A DNA stretch of 6,871 nt, taken from Odoribacter sp036657595. GTDB taxonomy: Bacteria > Bacteroidota > Bacteroidia > Bacteroidales > Marinifilaceae. The notes below the pieces were generated by a model. It worked only from the letters and a program-made list of their open reading frames with translations, did no database searches and was not told where the DNA came from. The stretch lies in the NCBI GenBank assembly GCA_036657595.1, contig JAVXFZ010000111.1, positions 1 to 6,871 on the forward strand. Reading direction: 5' to 3'. A program made the position numbers and the translations under genes. Shown here one piece after another: positions 1 through 6,206 of the stretch. How positions within the stretch are numbered: the first letter of the stretch is position 1; every line of letters starts with the position of its first letter.

Positions 1-49
1 CGTTGTTGAAACAATTGAGCGTTTAGGTGTTAAATTAACGCAAAGATAA
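1..49 (+). CDS. C-terminal fragment of an unidentified protein
   Basis: Reading from base 2, one frame stays open for 15 codons (VVETIERLGVKLTQR) and stops at TAA 47-49. The 17-bp hairpin that starts three bases later is where a terminator would be expected, which supports a real gene end here. The amphipathic helical character (VVETIERLG) is compatible with many enzyme C-termini. It is too short to assign a family, and I do not recognise it. The rest of the gene lies to the left of the window. Confidence 0.6.
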   Translation, partial: VVETIERLGVKLTQR

Positions 50-51
50 TG

Positions 52-90
52 AAGACAGCACCGGAGTTGATGAACTCCGGTGCTGTCTTT
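52..90 (+). terminator. 17-bp perfect hairpin, probable terminator of the gene ending at 49
   Basis: Bases 52-68 are exactly complementary to 73-89 around a GATG loop (69-72). The stem has a GC-rich centre (GCACCGGAG). It begins three bases after the TAA stop. The T-run after the stem is short (88-90, then GTATAG), so termination from + may rely on stem strength. No porin-directed promoter overlaps it. Confidence 0.75.
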
Positions 91-393
91 GTATAGTGGA
101 AAGCGATAGAAGACGGAAGACGGGAAGCTGTTAGAAGTCAACGAAACGCGAGTCCGCGTGAGAACCTCTATATTCCTGTTTTATCTCTCACCAATGAGGG
201 AGTAAAAATTTATGCCTTGAAAATCGGTTAAACTTTTCTTTTCTTTTTGTCGTATATAGCCTGACTGTTCATCCATAAGTCGTTTGGCTTATTCATTGAT
301 TTTGTCCATTCGCTGAAAGGAGATATTTTCATCTTTAAAATGTTGTAATAATTTTTTGAGGTTATTTAATTTGACTCTTTAATCCCTAAAACT
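91..393. other. Gene-free spacer between the first terminator and the porin
   Basis: This roughly 300-base spacer holds no convincing gene. Visible pieces are: a tandem GAAGACG pair (109-115, 116-122); a small perfect hairpin, ACGCG/CGCGT around AGTC (146-159); and a 7-bp stem with one G-T wobble, TCTCTCA/TGAGGGA around CCAA (184-201). On the - strand there is a 31-codon ORF at 276-181, whose frame is interrupted upstream by one TAA and could be a decayed gene (see findings). Weak promoter-like matches for the porin lie in the right-hand third. I see no riboswitch or RNA gene that I can name. Confidence 0.6.
342..373 (+). promoter_or_regulatory. Weak candidate porin promoter
   Basis: GTTG (342-345), a 20-base spacer and TTAATTTG (366-373) match the Bacteroidota TTTG / TAnnTTTG pattern with one mismatch in each half. 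This would leave a leader of only about 15 bases before the ATG at 394. A competing candidate is TTTG (301-304), a 19-base spacer and TATTTTCA (324-331), which has a perfect upstream box, two mismatches in the downstream box and a leader of about 55 bases. Sequence alone does not decide between them. Confidence 0.3.
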
Positions 394-1638
394 ATGAGAA
401 AAAAACTTGCACTTGCATTATTTACCCTCTTTGCTTTAAGCTATTGTTTTGACGCTCAGGCTCAGAAAGTAAATGTAACTTCCGTATCTAAAGTGAACGA
501 TACGCATAATTTCTACACGATGATGAAGGAAGCTTTTCCTCTCGCTTATAACGATCCGGCAGCTCCCCGCTTTATCTTTTATGATAATAATAAGAATTTT
601 ATCTTCGGCATCGGTGGGTTTATTCAAGCAACCGGAGTCTATGATTTTAACGGCGTAGAGGATTATAATTATTTCACCACCTCTTCTATTGCGCTGAAAG
701 GCAAACAAGGAGGCGCAAGTTATGGATTGACGTTGGGACAATCGCGTTTGTTTTTTAAATTGATCGGCAATACGGATGTCGGGAAATTGGTGTCTTACCT
801 CGAAATGGAATTTGAAGGTCCACAAAATTCACCTGTATTGCGTCAGGCTTTTATTCAATTTCGGGGATTCCTGATCGGACAAGCGTGGAGTACTTTCGGC
901 GATATGTCTGCCGTCCCGACAACTATCGACGAAGAAGGTCCCAGCAGCGGTATAGAAACACGACAACCGATGGTGCGCTATACTCATTCATTTAATAAGC
1001 GTTGGCAAGCTGCCTTGGCATTGGAATATGTGATCCCTTCTTATAGCACTGGTGATTACACGAATGTCATCCGTCAGAAAGTGCCGGATATTCCATTGAA
1101 CGTAAGGTACACGATGCACAACGGCAGTCACTTGCAAGCCAGCGGTATTTTAAGAAATATCAGCTATCAGGATAAATTGAACGACAAGGATAAAATCGCT
1201 ACCGGATGGGGTGCTTCGCTCAGCGGTCAAATCAATCTCTGCAAGAAGACCAGCTTTATGTTTCAAGGAGTGTACGGTAAAGGTATTGCTAATTATATTC
1301 AGGATATTTCCGGTAACGGCTATGATTTGATCCCCAATGCCCACGAGAATGGAAAATTAGAAAGTGCCGGTATGTGGGGTGCTTTTTGCGCTTTTCAACA
1401 AAATTGGACACCGAATCTTTATTCGTCGCTGATTTACAGTTATGCCCGTCTGGAAAATAGAAGTAATTTGGCAGGTACGACTTATAAATACGCCCAGTAC
1501 GGAGCTGCTAATTTATTGTGGAATTTTACCGAATACGGAACAACCGGTATTGAATATATTTTCGGCCGTCGGAATGACTTTAACAAGGAATATGGCAATG
1601 CAAACCGAATCAATGCGATGGTGCAATATCGGTTCTGA
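394..1638 (+). CDS. DcaP-like outer-membrane porin
   Basis: A 414-residue secreted beta-barrel protein. Residues 1-23 are a signal peptide (MRKK, a hydrophobic core, then AQA before Q24), so it is exported across the inner membrane. The rest alternates aromatic and polar residues in strand-like fashion and ends in YRF, the terminal aromatic typical of barrels inserted by BamA. Family clues are LRQAFIQFRGFLIGQAWSTF (149-168) followed by PTTIDEEGP and RQPMVRYT (about 175-197). These resemble the conserved RHAY..GQ.WSTF.D and DF.GP...R.P.IRYT segments of DcaP-like trimeric porins. The likely role is passive diffusion of small, probably anionic or carboxylate solutes, but the substrate is inferred from the family only. 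The ATG at 394 places the signal peptide correctly, and there is no Shine-Dalgarno. It is transcribed alone and converges on ribF. The Cys at 18 is not in a lipobox (LSYC), so it is not a lipoprotein. Confidence 0.8.
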   Translation: MRKKLALALFTLFALSYCFDAQAQKVNVTSVSKVNDTHNFYTMMKEAFPLAYNDPAAPRFIFYDNNKNFIFGIGGFIQATGVYDFNGVEDYNYFTTSSIALKGKQGGASYGLTLGQSRLFFKLIGNTDVGKLVSYLEMEFEGPQNSPVLRQAFIQFRGFLIGQAWSTFGDMSAVPTTIDEEGPSSGIETRQPMVRYTHSFNKRWQAALALEYVIPSYSTGDYTNVIRQKVPDIPLNVRYTMHNGSHLQASGILRNISYQDKLNDKDKIATGWGASLSGQINLCKKTSFMFQGVYGKGIANYIQDISGNGYDLIPNAHENGKLESAGMWGAFCAFQQNWTPNLYSSLIYSYARLENRSNLAGTTYKYAQYGAANLLWNFTEYGTTGIEYIFGRRNDFNKEYGNANRINAMVQYRF

Positions 1639-1671
1639 TATTTAAATAGAAGAACCTTCCGCATTAAAAAT

Positions 1672-1730
1672 ACACGCTGTTTAGTTTTCGGATCTTAACG
1701 ATTGGACCAGTAGACAGCGTGTCAATTTTT
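1672..1730. terminator. Bidirectional terminator shared by porin and ribF
   Basis: ACACGCTGT (1672-1680) pairs perfectly with ACAGCGTGT (1714-1722). The stem extends by a T-G wobble and two more pairs, closing a loop of about 27 bases. An A-run (1666-1670) flanks the left arm and a T-run (1726-1730) the right, so each strand ends in U residues. It sits between two convergent genes. Its right arm ends on the first base of the ribF stop codon (1722-1724). Confidence 0.75.
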
Positions 1731-2648
1731 ATATATGATACACTTTTCCTGATCCAGTAGTAGTTGTTTTTTCAGTTCCTCAGTATCATTAAATTTACGT
1801 TCTCCACGAATACGAGCCAGTAAAGCAATTTGTATTTCTTGCCCGTAGATGTTTTGATTGAAATCAAAAATATGCACCTCTATGCGTATCACCCCGGCAG
1901 TGCTGACCGTCGGACGAATGCCTATGTTCAACATTCCTCTGTATTCTTTCCCCTCTACATTGACTTTTACGGCGTAGACCCCGACAGCGGGTAACAGTTT
2001 CCGATCGTCCGATACTTGTATGTTTGCCGTCGGAAAGCCCATCATACGCCCGATTTTATCCCCATTCACGACAGTGCCGGAAAGCATATAGGAATAACCC
2101 AAGTATTCGTTCACTAAGGAAATATCACCCAATTCTAAGGCTGTACGGATTTTAGTGGAACTGATGTTGATCTGATTTTCTTCGTATACCTCTTCTTGCT
2201 CTAAATAGAAATGGTGTTTTTCTGCCAATTCTCTCAATTTCTCGAAGCTACCTTCCCGATTTTTACCGAAACGATGATCGTAACCAACAACCAAGCCTTT
2301 TAATCCTACTTGATCAATTAAGATGTTTTTCACAAAATCAGCGTAATCCAAATCAGCTAATTCCCGCGTAAAATTAAGTATGAATAAATGATCAACCCCG
2401 CAAGCTTCTAAAATACCGATCTTTTCTTCTAAAGTCGTCAATATGCCCAGCCGCTTTTCCTGCGGGTAAAGCACCTCGCGCGGATGGGGCTCAAAACTAA
2501 TGATGACCGACTCACCCCCCAAATGCCGGGCTACCCGCTTGAGAGATTCAATGACCTGTTTGTGCCCCTTGTGTACTCCGTCAAAACTGCCGATCGTAAC
2601 CACGGGATTCTTTATGTTTAGCCGCTCTGCTCCGTAATGTATCTGCAT
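1722..2648 (-). CDS. ribF: Bifunctional riboflavin kinase / FMN adenylyltransferase
   Basis: A cytoplasmic enzyme of 308 residues that phosphorylates riboflavin to FMN and adenylates FMN to FAD. The N-terminal nucleotidyltransferase half carries GSFDGVHKGH (20-29, the HxGH-type ATP site), FEPHPREVL (52-60), GYDHRFGKNREGS (122-134) and SSTKIR (163-168). The C-terminal riboflavin kinase half carries GFPTAN (204-209), GVYAV (223-227), NIGIRPT (241-247) and IEVHIFDF (256-263, containing the usual catalytic Glu). Both modules are complete and the length is normal. I chose ATG 2648 (MQIHYG). The open frame continues upstream to TTG 2717, but those 23 residues are a translated GTGAAA-type spacer repeat, and TTG 2717 falls inside the promoter. 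It is a single-gene unit facing away from nrdJ's terminator and converging on the porin. No FMN riboswitch is visible. Confidence 0.95.
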   Translation of the reverse strand: MQIHYGAERLNIKNPVVTIGSFDGVHKGHKQVIESLKRVARHLGGESVIISFEPHPREVLYPQEKRLGILTTLEEKIGILEACGVDHLFILNFTRELADLDYADFVKNILIDQVGLKGLVVGYDHRFGKNREGSFEKLRELAEKHHFYLEQEEVYEENQINISSTKIRTALELGDISLVNEYLGYSYMLSGTVVNGDKIGRMMGFPTANIQVSDDRKLLPAVGVYAVKVNVEGKEYRGMLNIGIRPTVSTAGVIRIEVHIFDFNQNIYGQEIQIALLARIRGERKFNDTEELKKQLLLDQEKCIIYKN

Positions 2649-2661
2649 CCTAATAAAATGA

Positions 2662-2687
2662 AAGGTGAAAAGTGAAAAATTCACCTT
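2662..2687 (-). repeat. GTGAAA-type spacer repeat forming a hairpin in the ribF leader
   Basis: On the + strand AAGGTGAA (2662-2669) and TTCACCTT (2680-2687) are exact reverse complements around a 10-base loop. The loop contains a second GTGAA (2672-2676) that can instead pair with TTCAC (2680-2684). The structure would lie in the ribF mRNA leader, ending 13 bases before the ATG. Similar GTGAAA-rich wording recurs at 2746-2760 and 6849-6870. Confidence 0.55.
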
Positions 2688-2706
2688 CACACATCGGTTG
2701 ATGGGG

Positions 2707-2738
2707 CAAAAATACAATAAATTGTGACAGTTTACAAA
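2707..2738 (-). promoter_or_regulatory. ribF promoter, Bacteroidota type
   Basis: Read on the - strand, TTTG (2738-2735), a 20-base spacer and TATTTTTG (2714-2707) match both consensus boxes exactly. Transcription would begin near 2700, giving a leader of about 50 bases before the ribF ATG at 2648. This rules out translation from the upstream TTG at 2717, which overlaps the promoter. Confidence 0.75.
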
Positions 2739-2788
2739 TCACCGGGAAAGTGAGAAGTAGAGAAATTTATTCGGAAAGATCCGTGCAC

Positions 2789-2815
2789 AAAAAATCCCGG
2801 ACCATCGCCCGGGAT
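2789..2815 (-). terminator. Intrinsic terminator of nrdJ
   Basis: On the - strand ATCCCGG (2815-2809) pairs with CCGGGAT (2800-2794) around an 8-base loop and runs into six T residues (2794-2789). It begins nine bases past the nrdJ TAG stop (2826-2824), so it is a textbook terminator. It separates nrdJ from ribF transcription. Confidence 0.85.
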
Positions 2816-2823
2816 CTTTTAGA

Positions 2824-5364
2824 CTATCCACATTTTGAAGACCCGCAGGTTTTGCAAATCAGGCATCCTTCCTGATAAACTACCGGCGAACCACAATGTT
2901 CGCATACTTCTCCGCTGGCTTCTGTCCCGTTGGGAATGTATTTTTTCAACGCACGCTCCACACCATTTTTCCAAGTGTTGATGTTTTCGTTGTCAAATTC
3001 CATCGATGCCACCAATTCAACCGCCTGATGTACGGGAAAACCGTGACGCAATACACCGGAAATCAGTTTTGCGTAATTCCAATATTCTTTATCAAATTTA
3101 AAGGATAATCCCTCAACCGTCGTCTTGAAACCCCGTTTGTTACAGAATTGAAAGTCGTAACGTGAATTACCTTCTTCATCGTAATGTTTGACAATCTTCC
3201 CCTCAGTAACTGCCTTCGGCAACATAATTCCCTCTTCATCATCAGCGATACCGGTGAAGATTTCATAAGGCCGTCCGGCATATAAACCAATGAAGGCAAT
3301 CCACTTTTCTTTGTTGTTCTGAAAACGCACTACATCCGCATCCAGTTCCATCGGACGCTTTGACGGCATCGCATCGGGTACGCCCGCTTGTTTCTTTTCT
3401 TTGTTTGAAACTAAAACTCCCGACCGAGAACCATCACGATATACGGTGCATCCCTTGCAACCGCTTTTCCAAGCCTCAATGTATAAATTACCTACCAATT
3501 CTTCCGAAGCATCCGACGGCAAGTTGACAGTCACACTAATAGAATGGTCTACCCATTTCTGCATCTGCCCCTGCATCCGCACTTTTGCCATCCAATCAAT
3601 GTCATTGGAAGTTGCCTTGTAATAAGGCGATTTAGATACTAATTCGTCGATTTCCGCATCCGAGTAATGCTTGGTCATATTGTAGCCGTTGACAGACATC
3701 CATTCGGCAAATTTGTGATGGAATACAATAAATTCCTCATAGCTGTCACCGGATTCATCAACAAAATCAATATGGACGTTCTGATCGTTCGGATTTACTT
3801 TTCTCCTCCGCTTGTAAACCGGCAAAAAGACCGGCTCTATACCTGAAGTGGTCTGTGTCATCAAACTGGTCGTTCCTGTCGGTGCAATCGTCAAACAAGC
3901 GATGTTGCGACGACCGTATTTCACCATCTCACTATACATTTCCGGATCAGCCTCCCGAAGACGCATTATAAACGGATTGTTCACTTCCCGCTTGGCATTA
4001 AAGATTTTAAAACTACCTCTATCTTTTGCCAAATAAACAGATGCCCGATAAGCCTCAATAGCCAATGTTTTCTGTATATCTACCGAAAAATCAATGGCAT
4101 CATCGCTACCATAACGTAATCCCAAAGCCGCTAACATATCTCCTTCTGCCGTGATCCCGACCCCTGTACGACGTCCTTCGCACGCTTTTTGCTTGATTTT
4201 TTCCCACAAACGAATCTCTACACCTTTTACTTCTTCATCCTCCGGATCTTGTTTGATCTTACCCAATATGGTGTCGATCTTTTCCAGTTCTAAATCAATG
4301 ATGTCGTCCATAATCCGCTGTGCAATCGCAACGTGCTTCTTAAACAAGGGATAATCAAAGAATGCACCCTTGCTAAAAGGATTTTGCACGTAAGAATATA
4401 AATTGATCGCTAATAAACGACAAGAGTCATAAGGACACAAAGGTATTTCACCGCAAGGATTGGTCGAAACGGTACGATAGCCTTTATCGGCGTAACAATC
4501 GGGCACACTCTCCCGAATAATCGTATCCCAAAAAAGGATCCCCGGCTCTGCCGATTTCCAAGCGTTGTAGACAATCTTATCCCATAATTGACGGGCATTG
4601 ATCGTTTTCTTGTATTTCGGTTCTTCGGAATAGACCGGGTATCTCTGCTCATATTCACGTTTGTCTATGACAGCACGCATAAATTCATCATCAATTTTCA
4701 CCGATACATTGGCTCCCGTCACTTTGCCATCTGTCATTTTTGCATCAATGAAACTTTCAGAATCAGGATGGTTAATGGATACACTCAACATTAAAGCACC
4801 CCGACGTCCGTCCTGTGCTACTTCGCGGGTAGAGTTGGAGTAACGCTCCATAAAAGGAACAATGCCGGTAGAAGTTAGGGCTGAATTTTTTACCGGAGAA
4901 CCTTTCGGACGAATATGTGACAAATCGTGTCCCACCCCGCCACGACGCTTCATCAATTGCACTTGCTCTTGGTCAATTTTCATCACTCCTCCGTATGAAT
5001 CGGAAGGACCTTCATTACCAATAACAAAACAATTGGAAAGAGAAGCAATCTGAAATTCATTACCGATCCCGGTCATCGGACCTCCTTGTGGCACAATATA
5101 TTTAAAGTTGCGCAATATCTCAAAAATAGCCTCTTCACTCAATGGATTTGGATAGTTATTCTCTATCCTGACCAGTTCTTTTGTCAACCGACGATGCATA
5201 TCGTCAGGATTCTTTTCGAATATATCCCCATAAGAATCCTTCAGGGCGTACTTGTTCACCCATACTCGGGCTGCCAGCTCATCACCATTGAAATAGTTCA
5301 ATGAACTTTGAAAGGCTTCATCCTGTGTGTAGGTATCCTTCTCTTTTGTTACATATTCATTCAT
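2824..5364 (-). CDS. nrdJ: Class II adenosylcobalamin-dependent ribonucleotide reductase
   Basis: An 846-residue cytoplasmic enzyme that reduces ribonucleotides to deoxyribonucleotides using a thiyl radical generated by coenzyme B12, with no need for oxygen or a second radical-storing subunit. Visible active-site parts are SLSNC (Cys112, one half of the redox pair), TNPCGEIPL (Asn302, Cys304 as the thiyl-radical residue, Glu306) and Cys315, 11 residues after Cys304 and so placed as the partner disulfide Cys. APTGTTS (494-500) is the substrate-phosphate loop. RRGGVGHDLSHIRP (140-153) is also typical of the family. The tail has Cys at 821, 824, 834, 837, 840 and 845: two CxxC pairs that look like a zinc ribbon, plus a CGSSKCG end expected to re-reduce the active site. 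There is no N-terminal ATP-cone; the protein starts directly with the catalytic fold. ATG 5364 lies about 35 bases below a perfect -7 box, with no Shine-Dalgarno. It has its own promoter and terminator. Confidence 0.95.
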   Translation of the reverse strand: MNEYVTKEKDTYTQDEAFQSSLNYFNGDELAARVWVNKYALKDSYGDIFEKNPDDMHRRLTKELVRIENNYPNPLSEEAIFEILRNFKYIVPQGGPMTGIGNEFQIASLSNCFVIGNEGPSDSYGGVMKIDQEQVQLMKRRGGVGHDLSHIRPKGSPVKNSALTSTGIVPFMERYSNSTREVAQDGRRGALMLSVSINHPDSESFIDAKMTDGKVTGANVSVKIDDEFMRAVIDKREYEQRYPVYSEEPKYKKTINARQLWDKIVYNAWKSAEPGILFWDTIIRESVPDCYADKGYRTVSTNPCGEIPLCPYDSCRLLAINLYSYVQNPFSKGAFFDYPLFKKHVAIAQRIMDDIIDLELEKIDTILGKIKQDPEDEEVKGVEIRLWEKIKQKACEGRRTGVGITAEGDMLAALGLRYGSDDAIDFSVDIQKTLAIEAYRASVYLAKDRGSFKIFNAKREVNNPFIMRLREADPEMYSEMVKYGRRNIACLTIAPTGTTSLMTQTTSGIEPVFLPVYKRRRKVNPNDQNVHIDFVDESGDSYEEFIVFHHKFAEWMSVNGYNMTKHYSDAEIDELVSKSPYYKATSNDIDWMAKVRMQGQMQKWVDHSISVTVNLPSDASEELVGNLYIEAWKSGCKGCTVYRDGSRSGVLVSNKEKKQAGVPDAMPSKRPMELDADVVRFQNNKEKWIAFIGLYAGRPYEIFTGIADDEEGIMLPKAVTEGKIVKHYDEEGNSRYDFQFCNKRGFKTTVEGLSFKFDKEYWNYAKLISGVLRHGFPVHQAVELVASMEFDNENINTWKNGVERALKKYIPNGTEASGEVCEHCGSPVVYQEGCLICKTCGSSKCG

Positions 5365-5405
5365 AGCTGATTAATTAAGTTGTATCTTTCTGTAATAGGT
5401 TACTG

Positions 5406-5413
5406 CAAATATA
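5406..5413 (-). promoter_or_regulatory. nrdJ promoter -7 element
   Basis: TATATTTG on the - strand (5413-5406) matches TAnnTTTG exactly and would start transcription near 5400, about 35 bases before the nrdJ ATG. No TTTG is found 19-20 bases further upstream (the position reads ACCA/CCAA), so the upstream box is poor. This could indicate an activator-dependent or simply weak promoter. Confidence 0.55.
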
Positions 5414-5471
5414 AAGAAAAAGAGAATGATATTGGTTACTTTATTAAGAGATTTTTTTATTAAGTTTTCCA

Positions 5472-5529
5472 TTTTAGTATGCCAAACATCTATTTATTAG
5501 ACGAATAAAAAGTTATCAACATACCAAAA
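5472..5529. repeat. Imperfect inverted repeat upstream of the nrdJ promoter
   Basis: TTTTAGTATG (5472-5481) and CATACCAAAA (5520-5529) are reverse complements except for one base, which can form G-T in one orientation. They flank 38 bases. Inside lies a smaller perfect stem, TTTATT/AATAAA around AGACG (5493-5509). The block sits about 70-130 bases upstream of the predicted nrdJ start site. It could be an operator or only an AT-rich cruciform. Confidence 0.4.
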
Positions 5530-5589
5530 GTTCACAAAAATATCATTTCATCCGAAACATAAATGAAAAAAACAACTATTTTAAAAGAA

Positions 5590-5652
5590 TTATTTTCTAA
5601 CAAATTCTACACACATCTCTCCGCCGCCACTTAGGGCTCCCGTGAAAATCAT
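5590..5652 (-). other. GC-rich block with a 20-codon ORF between rimM and nrdJ
   Basis: A - strand ATG (5652-5650) opens 20 codons, MIFTGALSGGGEMCVEFVRK, ending at TAA (5592-5590). It starts 11 bases after the rimM stop. Its centre (about 5617-5643, GGGAGCCC and GGCGGCGGAG on the - strand) is sharply GC-rich inside a spacer that is otherwise strongly AT-rich. There is no Shine-Dalgarno and no promoter of its own, so it would be co-transcribed with rpsP-rimM if real. I do not recognise the peptide. It could equally be a structured RNA end or a fragment of a dispersed repeat. The rest of the 5365-5663 spacer holds only the nrdJ promoter and the inverted repeat described separately. Confidence 0.3.
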
Positions 5653-5663
5653 AAAAGTAAAAA

Positions 5664-6197
5664 TCAATTTAAGCCGATTAGATCAGCAGGAATCTGAGTC
5701 TGTAGTTGTCTGTGTTGAAAATCAACTTCACAGACATAAACTTCGGAAAGTGGCAAAAGTACCTCTTTGCCAAAAATAGAAATAGTTAAAACAACATTGC
5801 CGGAGTAGTTGGCAACATCCGTCACTTTTCCGGTCTCTCCGGAAAGTTGTTCTTTTACATCAAAATCTATCAATTCAAAAACATCATAATCAAATCCTTC
5901 TATTTCTTCTTCGTCCAATAACGCTCTCTCGAGCAACACTTCGCTTCCGACAAGCCGCATCGCCTGCTCTATCGTATCCACATAATCGAATTTGACAATA
6001 TAAGAAGTATGATTCCGAACTGATATCCCTTCATCGGAGATAAAAAAAGGAACCGGTGCCCCATCCAATAGGAGGAACATCGGTTCATCAGCATATTTTT
6101 CCAGCAAATCGCTATCGGTTGTAACAACTACTTCGCCCGAAAGGCTATGTGTCTTTGTTATTTCCCCAATTTTAACGCACTCTTCGCTGGTGATCAT
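5664..6197 (-). CDS. rimM: 16S rRNA processing / 30S maturation factor RimM
   Basis: A cytoplasmic assembly factor of 177 residues that binds the 30S head (S19 region in studied bacteria) and aids maturation of 16S rRNA. The N-terminal beta-barrel begins with IGEITKTHSLSGEVVV (10-25), matching the family's GxIxKxHGLxGEV except for Ser18 where Gly is usual. VDTIEQAMRLVGSEV (73-87) matches the conserved D...A..L.G..V stretch. Residues about 105-175 form the PRC-like C-terminal barrel, with GKVTDV, VLLPLSEVYV and a closing PADLIGL. Length is normal. The frame opens with GTG ATG (6200 and 6197), and I prefer the ATG, leaving 9 bases after the rpsP stop. The two genes therefore look co-transcribed, and translational coupling is plausible. 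No clear terminator follows. Confidence 0.93.
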   Translation of the reverse strand: MITSEECVKIGEITKTHSLSGEVVVTTDSDLLEKYADEPMFLLLDGAPVPFFISDEGISVRNHTSYIVKFDYVDTIEQAMRLVGSEVLLERALLDEEEIEGFDYDVFELIDFDVKEQLSGETGKVTDVANYSGNVVLTISIFGKEVLLPLSEVYVCEVDFQHRQLQTQIPADLIGLN

Positions 6198-6206
6198 CAC
6201 AAAAGA

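Noticed and set aside
394..460. Porin as a lipoprotein (Cys18 in the signal peptide)
   Set aside because: LSYC does not fit a lipobox, because a bulky Tyr precedes the Cys. A signal peptidase I site, AQA before Q24, follows.
2649..2720. FMN riboswitch ahead of ribF
   Set aside because: The leader of about 50 bases contains only the GTGAAA-type hairpin and none of the conserved RFN-element segments.
5365..5470. NrdR boxes at the nrdJ promoter
   Set aside because: No pair of 16-base palindromes resembling the NrdR consensus is seen near the -7 element.
5535..5542. Second perfect TATTTTTG box on the - strand as a distal nrdJ promoter
   Set aside because: No TTTG lies 19-20 bases upstream, and AT-rich spacers produce such 8-mers often. 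It cannot be excluded but is not supported.
5544..5575. TTTCAT/ATGAAA hairpin next to an A-run as a rimM terminator
   Set aside because: In the direction of rimM transcription the T-run comes before the stem, not after it. The stem is only 6 AT-rich pairs.
5365..5663. Cobalamin riboswitch controlling the B12-dependent nrdJ
   Set aside because: No B12-box-like sequence or multi-stem GC-rich fold is present. The predicted nrdJ leader is only about 35 bases, far too short.
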